Shown here piece after piece: positions 1 to 10,880 of a stretch of DNA of 64,000 nucleotides (within the stretch, counting starts at the first letter, position 1; every line of letters begins with the position of its first letter). A program made the position numbers and the translations under genes. This DNA is from Ananas comosus (taxonomy: Eukaryota; Streptophyta; Magnoliopsida; Poales; Bromeliaceae), in contig NC_033623.1 of assembly GCF_001540865.1 (NCBI RefSeq), positions 8,786,571 through 8,850,570 of the forward strand, given 5' to 3'. The notes below the pieces were generated by a model, which saw only the letters and a program-made list of their open reading frames with translations, had not been told where the DNA came from and made no database searches.

Positions 1-151
1 TAGAGCCCCTTCTAAGCTTACTAGTTAGAAAAGTACCTGAAAGAAATGCAAAGCGTGTATATTAGTTCGTAATCATGCAAACTATTTTATTTCACATCAT
101 TATAATATACAATAGTGCAACATATTTATATAATGGTGTGAACTTTGCATA

Positions 152-469
152 TTAGTGCAAGATCGTACCATCCAATCCAAATAGGTGCCTGCAGTGCTTC
201 CGAAATGCACGGATTGATGCTCCGAATGCCCAGAAAAAATGGTAGAAATGACCCTCGTTCTGGTAAAGTAGCTGAAGACATGCATCCGCACTACTCCTTA
301 GCTCTTGCATATATGACAGAAGTGCAGTGAACAAGCCCTCGAAATCGCCGCGTACCTCCTGAAGGATCCTTTCTCTGGCCCGGTCGGCTTTTCGGTAGGA
401 AATTCTGACACAGTGCTGCTGCAGAATCTCGGTCTGAACTATCTTCAGCGTGTATTTCTCGTTTGCCAT
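152..469 (-). pseudogene. MULE transposase fragment (start of MULE catalytic domain)
   Basis: The minus-strand frame of about 105 residues ends in a segment resembling the opening of the Mutator-like (MULE/MuDR) transposase domain: a helical stretch with repeated Tyr/Leu positions, then a Phe-Gly-Ala-Ser-Ile block, a conserved Cys-Arg, and the motif GLDGT, whose Asp is normally the first acidic residue of the DDE catalytic triad. In an intact MULE the chain continues with a Lys-Gly-rich segment; here a TAA stop follows two residues after the motif, so the catalytic domain is lost. Upstream on the same strand (about 480-600) another readable stretch looks like the domain preceding it in MULEs. 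Together with 655-985 and 1347-1591 it forms the remains of one minus-strand transposase gene. The family assignment rests on motif recognition by eye. Confidence 0.55.
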
Positions 470-654
470 GACCTACTCCCTAAGAAATGATGTGATAAAT
501 TTCGCATCGCAATTCCTATGGCCTAATCCCCCTATTGCCTGGCTACAAATGTGTTTCGAATCAAATTTCTTCACCCACCATTGTGTAAGTCCTAGTAGGT
601 GATGCGCCTTTATTCTCCACAAACAATCTATGAAATGACATCTCGCGGTTATCT

Positions 655-985
655 TAAAGTCGTTGCATTTGGCTGGCCCTCGTGGATATTGTCCACATCT
701 GCGACAGTTCCATCTAACTCCATCGTAGTACTGTTGACGATGAGGTCTTCTTCCATCTCGTCGTCGTCGAATTGCTCTGCAGTAAGTCCCATTGTGTCGC
801 TTTGGCGCAATGGGTCAACGTCCATGGCATTGTATGTCCGATGAAATCCGTCGAAAGAAGACGTGATGATACGGATGCTATCGTCGAAATCCGTCTCGTC
901 TTTCATATCAGTGATAAAAATACTTCTGCCACTGTTTGTCGCATCCGCATCGTCGATGAGAATAGGATAACAAGATCTGTAGTTC
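655..985 (-). pseudogene. Acidic linker exon of the same MULE transposase
   Basis: The minus-strand frame is very rich in Asp, Glu, Ser and Thr, including runs of Asp-Asp-Glu and Phe-Asp-Asp. MULE transposases often have such an acidic linker between the N-terminal region and the zinc-finger/transposase region. The frame continues up to 1215, but 1000-1215 is tandem repeat DNA and is not expected to be coding. It lies between, and in the same orientation as, two other MULE-like pieces. No catalytic motif is present, so identity is inferred from context and composition. Confidence 0.35.
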
Positions 986-1009
986 CAGTAAAAAGCAAGT
1001 AGTGCATTG

Positions 1010-1345
1010 TAACTAATTAGTAGTGCAAAAAATATGTAGTAGTGTAACAGGTAAAAGGTAATGGTGCAAAAGAGTACCAACCAGGTAAAAGGTAATGGTG
1101 TAAAAGAGTACCAGCCAGTGCATCCTAATGAGTTAGTAGTGCAAAATATATGAAGTAGTGCAACCGTTAAATATAAAGTACTTGCGGGTGCAACAGGTAA
1201 AAAGTAATAATGCAAAAGAGTACCAACCAGTGCATCCTAACGAGTTAGTAGTGCAAAATATATGAAGTAGTGCAGCCGTTAAATATAAAGTGCTTACGGG
1301 TGCAACAGGTAAAGGTAATGGTGCAAAAGAGTACCAATAGTGCAA
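1010..1345. repeat. Tandem repeat, ~111-bp unit with TAGTGCAA motif
   Basis: Two nearly identical units start at 1120 and 1231 (period 111), each beginning TGCATCCTAA. Shorter partial units lie on both sides, and the sub-block around GGTAAAAGGTAATGG is itself duplicated near 1046-1110. The short motif TAGTGCAA also occurs at about 113 and 153, so the satellite-like sequence is scattered through the MULE remnant, probably in former introns. Confidence 0.75.
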
Positions 1346-1346
1346 C

Positions 1347-1591
1347 TTACGAGCCAAATAGTTCAAAATTTGGTGGCTGAGGCGTAGGTGCATCTGCGGA
1401 TCGGCTGCTAATTAACAATTCCAGCCGTTCGTCCATATGCACCTCGTCTATCTTATCGGGATCATATGTAGGAACCTTTCTCTCAACTACGTTACTCGCG
1501 GCATACAGTTCCATCAGAAATGCGTGACTTTTATAGAGTCTCGACATGTTGTGGACATCATCGTCGTCAACAATATCGATGAGTTTGCCGA
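1347..1591 (-). pseudogene. N-terminal exon of MULE transposase, cut by CACTA insertion
   Basis: The minus-strand frame has the pattern of MULE N-terminal exons: Val-Asp-Asp-Asp-Asp-Val followed by an Asn-Met and a hydrophobic strand (Phe-Leu-Met-Glu-Leu-Tyr). The reading frame appears to extend upstream to 1667, but the sequence from 1592 onward is the terminal repeat of a CACTA transposon, so the true exon stops at 1591. The CACTA insertion therefore destroyed this gene, if it was not dead already. The functional name rests on pattern recognition only. Confidence 0.45.
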
Positions 1592-2045
1592 CACTACAAT
1601 AAATAGGGCATATAGCGACAATTATAAAATTGTCGCTGAAAATAAAAAAATTGCCGCTATAATTCATAGCGGCAGTTGTAGCGGCGGTTTTACAACTGCT
1701 GCTTATAAAGCAGTCGCTATTTAATTTAGCGGCGCTTTTGAACCATCACTATTATTTAGCGGCAAGTTTTCTTAAATGTTATAACACTTTGACAATCGCC
1801 GCTATATGCATTTTTTTTTGTCAATTTGGTTGATTTATAGCGACAACTTTGGAACTATCACTATTAATTTAAATGAATAGCTACATTTTTTCAATCGCCG
1901 CTATATGCCTATACAAGTGGATTTTAATAATTTTGTAGCTGTAATTTTGCAACCACTGCTAGTAGTTTAAGTCAAGTAGTTTTATAGTAGCAATTTTTAA
2001 CCGTCCAACATAAATAATTAAATTTCATAAGAGCAATTTTTAACT
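1592..2045. repeat. CACTA terminal and subterminal repeats
   Basis: The terminus at 1592 is followed by at least eight degenerate copies of a ~10-base motif (GCCGCTATA, TGTCGCTAT and complements) in both orientations. In En/Spm elements such subterminal motifs are binding sites for the TnpA-type protein. Copies decay to TAGCAATTTTTAA-like sequence toward 2045. Confidence 0.75.
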
Positions 2046-2970
2046 GCCCAATTGAGATATCTAAATAAAACTTGAGCAATCTTAATATTTTTTCACATAT
2101 GCAAATAACATTCAAATCTTTATTTCAAACAAACACTATTAGTATGGCTAATCAATATAAAAATAAAAAAGTACACTTTTATTATTTAAAAATGTAAAAG
2201 TATCACCAACTAACTAATCGTTTAAATAATATTAAAATGACAAATTGTTGTATCCACATATAGCACACCCATTAATATTAAGGAAATGAAAAAACAAAAC
2301 AAATTCTTCAGTAGCCCAAAGTCCTTCAATATTGATCACGAACGAATATATTCGACTTGCAAAATTAAGACATACAAATATATAAGTTTTCATTCTAATA
2401 TCATCAAATCTCAACCATAAGAACTACAAAATATATTGTACTTATAAAAGTAGAAGGCCAAGCAATAGTTTGGAGCATAGCATCTCTAATAGTTTTGAAT
2501 TTCCCATATGATCTAATTAACTTTTCAGAAGGAACCATTGCTATTTCAATATAAATTTTTCAAAACTGATTTCCCAACTTTTCACCTCCTACTTGCACAG
2601 TTGGATCTTTAGAGTTCTTCGCGCAACACTACGATATGGCCTATAAGAACTTTTTAAAATCACCTCCGCTCTTTCCTACAAGTTTATAGAGCATATAATT
2701 ATATAAGTATAATACTTGTAAGAAAGGAAGAATTATAGATTTGATCTTCAAGTTGTGTAAAAAAGTAATTTGAAAATTAAATTACTTATTGTTATGCTTG
2801 ATCCTTTACCTGCGTAAATGCCATATTTGTTATCTTCCTTCTATTTACCTGAAGTACCTACGAATATGATAATTTTTAAAGGTCGACTTTTAAATATCTT
2901 TATTTAATACTAATAATTTGAATAGATATATAAGCAAAAATTATTTTATCATATTGTGCACATTTATTAA
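2046..2970. other. AT-rich CACTA interior without recognised genes
   Basis: Very AT-rich DNA between the subterminal repeats and the last recognisable transposase exon. A 60-codon minus-strand frame (2232-2414) has no recognisable domain. Probably 3' noncoding and intronic sequence of the CACTA element. Confidence 0.5.
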
Positions 2971-2971
2971 C

Positions 2972-3727
2972 CTGACGTGGTGGAACAAGATGATTTGAAG
3001 AAAATGATTCAACTTCTTTTTGTGAATTTTCTTCTGGAGAACTTTCGATTTCATAATTCTATACGGGAAAAAATTATTACCATAATATTAAGGTAATAAA
3101 AATTTAAATATATAACTAATTTTAAAATACCTGTCGGTCCTTTAAGTGATCGGATTGTGCAATTGGCGCATCATTAGGTGGGGGTTCACTTGTCTTAGTT
3201 TGCTGCACACTAGTAAATACTGCCATAACTTTCTCCTTGTTTTTCTCACTCCAAAAAATTTCCGTCATTTAATTATTTTTCTTCCATATTGTGGATTTTC
3301 TCATTGAGTATATCTACTTTCTTATCAGCTTCAATTCGAGAATCTCTAGTCATCCGTAAGCATGTTTGATGAGTATGCTTTGGTCCAAATAATTCAGAGG
3401 GAGTAGGCCCTAAACTCAAACCGCGAATACATCCATATTTTTCTTTTCCAAATATTTGGGAATAGATATCTTATGGGCCAAGATTATCTTCATTATTTTC
3501 CGACAATTTACTTTGAAGCTCATGTATCCGTTTCTGCAAATAATGTCATGTTACAATACAATTTATAATAAAATATTTTAGACAATAAAAATATGATAAA
3601 TATTTGTCAATCTACATACAATGTGATCGCTTGATGCTTTATTCATCGGTTCTTTGTTCTTTTTAGTGTGGGTTAGCACGAAAAATTCTGCTCTAGAAAG
3701 CTCTTTCACTCATTTTTCTGCACTCTG
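2972..3727 (-). pseudogene. CACTA transposase, Ptta/En/Spm type (Transposase_24), 3' exons
   Basis: Reading the minus strand, exon 3624-3727 encodes the conserved Leu-Ser-Arg-Ala-Glu ... Leu-Thr-His-Thr-Lys segment. Exon 3273-3535 encodes the GKEKYGCIRGLSLGPTPS region with a following Phe-Gly, then a coiled-coil-like Lys/Glu/Ile helix ending in a TAA stop. Further readable stretches at 3131-3240 and 2972-3062 are acidic and Ser-rich. This order is typical of the plant Ptta/En/Spm transposase family (PF03004), the TnpA-like DNA-binding partner of CACTA elements. Exon 3624-3727 has an in-frame TGA and exon 3273-3535 an in-frame TAA, so the gene is dead. The 5' exons lie beyond the inserted element A, at 21466-22150. 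Confidence 0.65.
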
Positions 3728-3820
3728 TTAAACAATAATGCATATGATAAATTCAACACATTTAGCTTGTGTATTTCAAAAAAATAAATAATAATGCACA
3801 AAAAGTTCTACTCTAGAAAG
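3677..3820. repeat. ~119-bp tandem duplication at the insertion site of element A
   Basis: The block starting GCACGAAAAATTCTGCTCTAGAAAG (described from 3677) is followed by CTCTTTCA... and reappears at 3796-3820 as a diverged copy whose continuation (CTCTTTCATTTC...) is found at 21470, after element A. The duplication therefore predates element A, which inserted within its second copy. The 21470 copy retains the open transposase reading (Glu-Lys-Glu-Met), while the 3702 copy has a stop. Confidence 0.7.
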
Positions 3821-6114
3821 ATGTAATATTCAAGATTTTGAGCAATACAGGGGGAATTTTGAAATTTTGAAATTTGAAATTTGAATTCAAATCTATATAT
3901 ATAAATGTGGGTATATATATGTGGTTATGTGGTGGAATGCTAAGAGGGTTGGTTTCATCGTAAATCTGGACCAAATCGGATGAAACGAAATGCTAGATTC
4001 GATGCCCCGGTCGTGCTGAACGCGTTGGCGTGATCCGTTCAGAAATCCGACGGACAGATCTTCGGGAATCACAAAATGTTCGCGGAGGGGTCGAAATTGG
4101 CAAAATGGAAAAATCACGAAAACCCTAATATTTTATGCGCCGTTTTGCGCGAATTCGAACGTCGAGGGACTTGTGTGCAAAGTACACGTGCTGGCAGGGG
4201 ACCTAGCTGAAAATAATGGACTATGGAGGACTTTTCTGCAATTATACACCTTGTATAAATGTAGTTTTAGGGTTTCACCTATGGAACCCTAACCCTAATC
4301 CACCCCCAGCTAACCCTAGTCCACCCAGCCGACTTCAGCTCCTCCCTGCCCTGTCCGTGCGCGTGCCACGACCGCCGGCGAGCATCTCCGGCCGTCGGAA
4401 AACCCAACAGCACCTCCCTCTCTACCCCTCTCGGCCACCCTCTCCTTCCTCTCGGCCGGAGTTAGCTGGAAAGCACTCACAACTCCCTAGAAGCAATATC
4501 GTCTGGCTGAGACCCTTCCCCGGCACCGTCCTCGCCGACCCCGTGCACTGCCGGCGCCGCCAGGGTTGCTGAGGCCGCCTAGGCCTAAGGTCGGCCGAGC
4601 CCAGATTACCTTGGACTCCGGCCTCCGCCCCTCCCTCGGCCTCCGACGATGGATCACCGTCGCCCCGTGCTCCTCCAGCCGCCGCCGGGCCGCCGCGGAC
4701 ACTTTGAACACGAGGGCAAGCTGCGGGTTGATCTCTGCCGCCGCGCCACCTGCTGCCGCCCGCCGCCGGCCAGCACCTACCCCGGACCCCACTGACCGGC
4801 CGCACTCGTCCCCTGCAGGAGCGCTTGCCGTCCTGCAGTCAGCGACCAACCCTTGCTCCCACTGCTCCGGTAAGGCTGTAGTTAAGCTATCTCCACACTG
4901 TTTGGAGTTTTCGGTCACCTTTTCGGTGATCCGTGGACACCCTGATAATCCCAGAAGTGAGCACGATGATCCCTGTGTCGTGCTAAACATTGTGCTCACC
5001 TCCGTTAGGGTCAGAGATGCCATGGTTTGTGGGATAGATGCGACTAAGGCACTGTGCGCGCTGTTTCACCGATGTTCGCGTCGCTGGCGCGGTCGCCACA
5101 GTGGTCGGCAGTGCTCCGAAGGGTGAGCATAGCCTCTGGCACACCGAAACCTGTCAGCGGGTGTCTCGGCTTGGCAGAAAGATTATCGGTTTGCACGGTC
5201 GGACCATAAAAGCCCGGAAATCACATAAAATAACGTGATTTTATGTATTCGGGAGGGCTTTTATGCAATTGTTCTTGTTGTGGACGCTGTTGGCAGCATG
5301 TGCGGGCAGTGGGTGACGTCTAGATTGGTTGTCCAAGGCCCCAAGCCTTTCCGAAAATCAAATGTTGATTTCCGGTGCGTTTTTCGGCGAAATCCGTCGA
5401 CAGAATGCGTTTTCGATTCGGAATTCTTCCGACGGTGCTTCGTGATGATTGGTGTAGTCGCTGAGCCTGGTTGGCTGGTCACCCGCGCCGTTTCAAGGGT
5501 CCGAAAACGACGAGTGAGCAACGGTGGGTTCCGGTGTCGAATTAGACACTTCCGGGAACCCGGATCGGAACGATTATCCGGCGATAATCGTAACAATTAT
5601 CCGACGATAATCGTTTCGGAGTGAGTTAATGTCTTTGCTGCCAAGTCACATGAAAATATGTGTTTAGGGCAGAGGGCGACCCGTATCTTGAGTCGGTGAG
5701 TTTCAGGACAGTTAGTGTGTCCTGGCAGAGTTCCGGTGCAGTTTTCGGGACTCCCGGTGAGTTACGGCAATCGGTTTTGGGAAACCGATTCCCGTAAGTT
5801 TATCAGTGGGGATTGTGAGTTAGGGTTTGGTGATCGTGGGTTGGATTCTAACCTGGTGGACCCTTCATAGGTCCAATTGCTTCTTTCTCCGCAGTTGGAA
5901 TCTCAGTACCGTATAAGCACAGGTGGGTACTTCGACCCGAAGTCGGTACAGTGGTGCACTCTCGCTGACGTTCCTTTCACCCCTTGTTATTTATATTACA
6001 TATTATATATCTTGAGCTTTGCACCCATGTTGTTTCCGTATTACTCTAGTCGGTTGTTTCCATGTTTAGTATCATGAGTAGGAGTAGAGTAGATTTTATC
6101 TGCATGTGATATCT

Positions 6115-6343
6115 ATGACTTGGTTGGTCGGTTCTCGTATCTTGTATCTGTGATCTGGTTTGTCGGTTCTCATATCTTGTGTCTGTGACCTAGTTGGTCG
6201 ATTCTCGCATCTGGTATTTGTGACCTGGTTGGTCGGTTCTTGTATCTTGTATCTGTGACCTGGATGGTCGGTTCTCGTATCTTGTATCTGTGACCTGGTT
6301 GGTCGGTTCTCGTATCTTGTATATGTGACCTGGTTGGTCGATT
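6115..6343 (+). repeat. 35-bp minisatellite in element A 5' LTR
   Basis: About 6.5 copies of a 35-bp unit beginning GTGACCTGGTTGGTCGGTTC and ending in TCGTATCTTGTATCT. The 3' LTR has about 5.5 copies (20131-20324), so copy number changed after insertion, as expected of replication slippage. Confidence 0.85.
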
Positions 6344-8002
6344 GGACTACTTGATGACCTATATGGTCGATGTGCCCTAAGGGGCAGGATTGTCGGCTGG
6401 TTGCCGACGGTTGGCCATTGAGTATATCAGCATTGATCGCGCGATACTTGTACGCATTTCACGAACACCAGCGGTCTGGTCCACCGCAAGAGGGTGTTCT
6501 TTTTCAAAAAAGTGGTTGCAGGTGCTAACTCGTGAGCTTAAGAGGGGTTATATGCATGGTAGAGTAGCAGTGGCACAGGCTTGAGGTTTGCAGTGCGGAC
6601 CAACAGAGCATTAGTTTCAGATTGGGTATTTTTGGACTTGTCGTCCGGTTGATGCATGTATACAGTAGCTGTAGTGTTTCATATATATACATCTCGTTTA
6701 CTTGTTTATCATGGCTACTGTATTACCACTATCTATAACTTTGTTTGTTCTCCATGACTGGTGAGTACCCCTCGCCCTCGTCGGCTTGCGGTACCCACTC
6801 GGAGGGGAGACATGTTTACATGTTCTCACCCCCCGCCCCCATTACAGGTGATGTCGCTGGTCCTAGTGGGACGGTTCATGAGGAGCGCTTATAGTGGTTC
6901 GTTAGAGCTTCCTGCCCCGTCATTTGGTTTAATTTCTCAAACTCTAGCTTCCTTCAATAAATTAGACAATTTATATGGTTCAGCATTTATTATATTTAAA
7001 TATTTGGGATTTCAGTTGGTTTTGTGAATGTAATCAAGGAATTGTGAATTTCGTGAAATGAAAATGGTTTTCTACCTGTCACGCCCCGCGACCGCCCGCC
7101 TATTTGGCTGGGTCGCAGTACCGCGAACAGACCGCCGAACGGACAGGGTTTCCCCTATACGTCCTAGGCGTCGCAATCAATACAAGTACAAGATATTCCA
7201 ACCAGAAACTGATCTCAATCAAGATTGCACAAGGAAGTATCAATAGCATAAAACTAACTGCTATTACAAGCACTCTCATTACATGCATTTTACACCAGAG
7301 TTTTTCTTTTACATTAGATTCAATTTCCAAATGCAATTAAGTTATTACAATTGATATTACAAATTTGGTACATTGTGTTCCTTTCCTTTTCCTATACCCC
7401 TAGGCTATGACGACTCGGGATACCGCTATCTTTGGTCTCTGGGGTAGGGCGCTATCTATGGAGCTACGCCCTTGCCTCGCGCCGCCGCGCCGCTCACGTG
7501 TGAACCTGAAACACCCCAAAACAACGTGGGGTGAGAACCAACTCCATGGTTCCAAGTGGGTACGACCACCCAAGGAAAAAGCTCGACCGATAGGTCCAAT
7601 GAGGCACTACAATCATGTTAGTCCAAAAACATCTACAGATATATATATCGTAATGTAATTACGCAACTAACAGAGAACATGCCTCGCAATATGCAATATG
7701 AATATTATGCAACTATGCAACTGTATAAGCAACTAGTAGATATGTTGATTCTACATTCACTTCGCTAACTTTAGCTCATTTCATTCAATTCTAAGGTTTC
7801 TATTACCTTAGGTTCTCAACTCAAGTTCAACTTGCTTCTAAGGTCTCTATTACCTTAGGTTCTTGCCTCAGTCACTAGCTTATAAGGTTTCCATTAACCT
7901 AATCAAGCTAACCACCCGACTCGGCCTCGAGTCAATCATCCGCGGATAATCCGCGCACTGGCTGCAACTCAGCCTGGCTGCCGTCACAGCCTACCGCAAA
8001 TC

Positions 8003-8178
8003 TGACTTAACCATCTGGCGGCGAACTCATCACATCGAACCCAACAACAACTCAAGTCATGATTTAGCCATCTGGCGGCGAACTCATCGCACCTCATCCA
8101 ACAATGGTTCAAGTCGTGACTTAGTCATCTGGCAGCGACCACATCGCTCTTACCCAGTAAGGTTCAAGTCAATCTAGG
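8003..8178. repeat. ~57-bp degenerate tandem repeat (CATCTGGCGGCGA)
   Basis: Three units start at about 8003, 8061 and 8118, each with a GACTTA-like lead, CATCTGGC(G/A)GCGA and a run ending in CTCAAGTCA-like sequence. Related LTRs of element D carry more units (48490-48840). Confidence 0.7.
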
Positions 8179-8399
8179 TGGCATCATCCGATAAGCTAAT
8201 GGGCGAGGAGAACCACACATACCCAATTCCAGCTTATTCTCATGGCATCTCGGGTGAGGAGAACCACACATACCCGTTGAATCACTGCCAGGCGATGAGC
8301 CGCACATACCTGCAGTTATGATTCCTTTGCCATCTCTTTTACCACAATTTCCACCGCTTCTTTTGCGACCACATCACTAGAGATTCCGAAATCTATTTC

Positions 8400-9140
8400 A
8401 CAACTCAAGGGTTGATCTCAAACCCTATAGTATCGACCTATCTAGGTCCGATGTCCTTTCCACCCTAGGTCCAATTGACTCTAGGTTCAACGCCTCTATC
8501 GCATAACCTAGGTTTACTTTAACTCTAGGTTCAATCCATAATGTATGTTCTTTAACACTAGGTTAGATGCCACTCATGATTCATCCTAGGTTCAACAACA
8601 CTAGGTTCACATGTTATCTCTACCTAGATCTCGACTCTAGGTTCGCTTGTTCAACCTATGTTCTTTAACGCTAGGTTAGATGCCACATGACCTATGTTTA
8701 ATAACACTAGGTTCTTTGTCATTCATGTCCAACCTATGTTTCATACACTAGGTTAAGTGCCACTCGATCTATTCGACAATCCTATTGTCCACATCGAGCT
8801 CAATAGATATCCACATTTTATCTAGCATGCATTATATGATGCCAACATGCATATTCTCTCTAACATGATCTACAACATGTTAACATGCATATAATCTAGC
8901 ATTTTCTCATCATGTCATCATATATGTATTAACTAGCGCATTTGCATTATGTCATTAACATGCATTCCTTACAATATGCTCACATGCATTATTTAGCATT
9001 ACTTACATGCATCATCTACATTCATCTAGCATTTCTATAACATGCTCATCATGCATTCTATGGTAGTCAAAGCATAGCAATTAACATGCATCCTAGCATT
9101 TAACCCTTGCATTCATCTATCATTTATATGCATCAACATG
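8400..9140. repeat. Degenerate CTAGGTT and ACATGCAT repeat fields in solo LTR
   Basis: From about 8440 to 8760 the heptamer CTAGGTT or CTAGGTC recurs many times, often as CCTAGGT; from about 8825 to 9140 ACATGCAT, AACATGC and TAGCAT recur every 10-30 bases. The same two fields occur in the LTRs of element D (about 48940-49380), so they are family features. Confidence 0.65.
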
Positions 9141-10005
9141 AAACCACGTTTCTCTTAGACATAAGGGCGACCTAGTCGCTTCGGTGAGCACAACTCACCT
9201 TAGCTAGCTTTCCGATTGCTTGTCGACACTTGCAATCGGCCTCTTGCGGCACTCGGCACCCGTTTGGGCCCGATCTTGTAGTTGCACTCCAATAGCGCGC
9301 CGCTTCGCCACTTCAAGAGTTAAAGGTCTTCGCTTTGCTATTACGGCGCTCGGGACTCGATCTCGCGATTTATGGACGTCGCCTCGGCATTCCAGGCGAA
9401 AACGAAGCTCCAAGCGTCCGTTTCTTCAATATCTTTGCAACGGCTTGTCGGATTGCCAAACCGACTTCGCCAACGTGTTTCGTTATCTATCAATTAGGTT
9501 AACAGAGGGTCAAATGAGATCAAACCCTCCCAAATCACAAAACTCCATTTTGGATGTCCTAGATGCTACTACTACCAAATCCACCAAATTGATCTATGAA
9601 ATGGGGAAAAACTATCTTGATAGCATGCTAGGGTTCCATTCCATCCATTTTTAGAGATAAAAAATCTATCTCTAAGGATCTACCATGAGAGGGCACCAAG
9701 CTTACCTCTCTAAGCTTGCTCCAATGGTGAGAGGAAGAAGAAGATGATGGTGATGATGATCCTCTTCTTCTCCTCCATCTTCTCCTTCTTTTCTTCTTCT
9801 CTTTTCCTTTCTTTCTTCTTCTCTTCTCTTTTCCCTCTTTTTCACGCACAGAGAGAGAGAGGAGGCAGTGGAAGAGTGAGGGAGTGGGAGAAAGAGAGAG
9901 AGAAACCCTCTCTTAATCCTCTCTTATATTGTAACAAAATGCTAAGAAGCCCCTCAACTTTTCACTCTTCACATTGCCCATACTGGGCAAAATCCGCACG
10001 GAGGG

Positions 10006-10278
10006 ACCGGTCTTCCCGATATGGGACCGGTCCCAGAGGACCTTCCCCGATTCCACGCGTTCGGGAACTGGTCTCTCTCTGCGAGACCGGTCCCCGGAGA
10101 CCGGTCTACCCACCAGAGACCGGTCCCCGAGAGCTTGTCTCGCGGGACTTAGCCAATTTTTGGCCATTCCCGCTGGTGTCGCCTGTGGGGACCGGTCCCT
10201 CCCTGTCAGGGACCGGTTGCATCAGCAACCCCGCAACCCTCAACCGATGGGACCGGTCTCTCCCTGCCAGAGACCGGT
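10006..10278. promoter_or_regulatory. ACCGGT palindrome cassette in U3 of solo LTR
   Basis: Nine perfect ACCGGT cores in about 275 bases, at 10006, 10026, 10086, 10100, 10119, 10191, 10212, 10252 and 10273, mostly inside 10-12-bp palindromes such as GGGACCGGTCCC and GAGACCGGTCTC. Several occur as pairs 20-21 bases apart. In transcription sense (minus strand) the cassette lies near the LTR start, upstream of a CT-rich stretch. A regulatory role is inference from arrangement and recurrence. Confidence 0.6.
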
Positions 10279-10880
10279 CCCCGAGAGCAAAACAAGACAA
10301 AAATGCAGATTTTGTATATTTGCTTTCGCGGACTCCATTCCAATGCACTTTTTGGATTTCGTGAATCCTTAACTTCTCAGAGGGGTACTCACTCGACCAT
10401 TAGTCTGTCCTGAATGAAGTGCAACTCTCGGATTTCGAGAATTCACTTTGTTACACTACCCTCGTGGTAGCGTGTTTTAAAAAGAAAAGTTTTCCGTGTG
10501 GGAAACAGCTTTCAAAAGAGTTTTCTCTTGGTTTTCTTGACTTAGTATTTCAAAACAAGTTTTCGGGTAGGAAACATTTTAACTAATAGTTGTGGTTTTA
10601 TGATTAAGACTTTGAATGTGAAAATATTGGTGAATGGTGTATGAATGTATGATTGTTTATATATTCAGTTGTGGTGGTGGTGGTTGTGTTATGTTATGTA
10701 CCTCGTACTTGTGCGACGCCGTGCAAATACAGAGGAGACTCTGTCCGTGTGAACAGTGAACTCCCTGTATTTGTGGCGGATTTTGCATACCCTGGGGGTC
10801 AGGTTTTCAAAAAAAAAAAATTGGACACTTCCGCTGTGTTTTTAAACTAAAAAGGGACCCCGTGGCGTGACAGATTAAAG

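Larger units (their letters stand above)
1592..3816 (-). mobile_element. CACTA (En/Spm) DNA transposon, left part
   Basis: Begins with CACTACAATAAATAG, the hallmark CACTA terminal inverted repeat, followed by a dense field of GCCGCTAT/ATAGCGGC and TGTCGCTA direct and inverted subterminal repeats. Its transposase gene is on the minus strand and resumes at 21466 after the inserted Ty3 element A, so the CACTA element spans at least 1592-22150 with a 17.6-kb insertion inside. The second CACTA end (expected ...TTGTAGTG) was not found up to 23194. Confidence 0.8.
7077..10455 (-). mobile_element. Solo LTR (Ty3 family F), nested in 5' LTR of element A
   Basis: On the plus strand it begins TGTCACGCCCCGCGAC and ends CTTTGTTACA, and it is flanked by perfect 5-bp duplications CTACC at 7072-7076 and 10456-10460. 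The undisturbed site is visible in the 3' LTR near 21053 (TTTTCTACCCCTCGTGG). Read on the minus strand it opens TGTAACAAAGTGAATTCTC and ends GGGGCGTGACA, matching the LTRs of element D and, at its ends, the solo LTRs at 16922 and 23195. No internal region, primer site or coding sequence is present, so it is a solo LTR left by LTR-LTR recombination. Confidence 0.9.
3822..10872 (+). repeat. 5' LTR of element A (contains nested solo LTR)
   Basis: Starts TGTAATATTC and ends GGCGTGACA immediately before the primer-binding site. Native LTR DNA is 3822-7076 plus 10461-10872; between them lies an inserted solo LTR. The stretch of about 600 bases at 3845-4450 has no counterpart in the 3' LTR. GC-rich frames around 4216-5126 and 5235-5624 are LTR sequence found again, diverged, in the 3' LTR and are not genes. 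Confidence 0.85.

Noticed and set aside
4216..5624. GC-rich frames up to 186 codons
   Set aside because: The DNA is LTR of element A and reappears in the 3' LTR with frames broken differently; no domain recognised.
6115..6343. 35-bp repeats as a CRISPR array
   Set aside because: Units are directly adjacent without spacers; a minisatellite.
9628..9849. Lys/Arg-rich 73-codon minus frame (also 43099-43458, 49966-50205)
   Set aside because: Translation of a CT-rich pyrimidine tract inside F-family LTRs; simple sequence.
10006..10278. CRISPR-like array of short repeats
   Set aside because: Repeat cores are 6-12 bases with irregular spacing and decay, in plant LTRs; no uniform spacers.
9913..10372. 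Overlapping open frames of 80-206 codons in the ACCGGT arrays (also at 23237-23721 and 43371-43559)
   Set aside because: They translate repeated palindromes (Thr-Gly-Pro-type repeats on both strands) and exist in several frames at once; artefacts of repeat composition.
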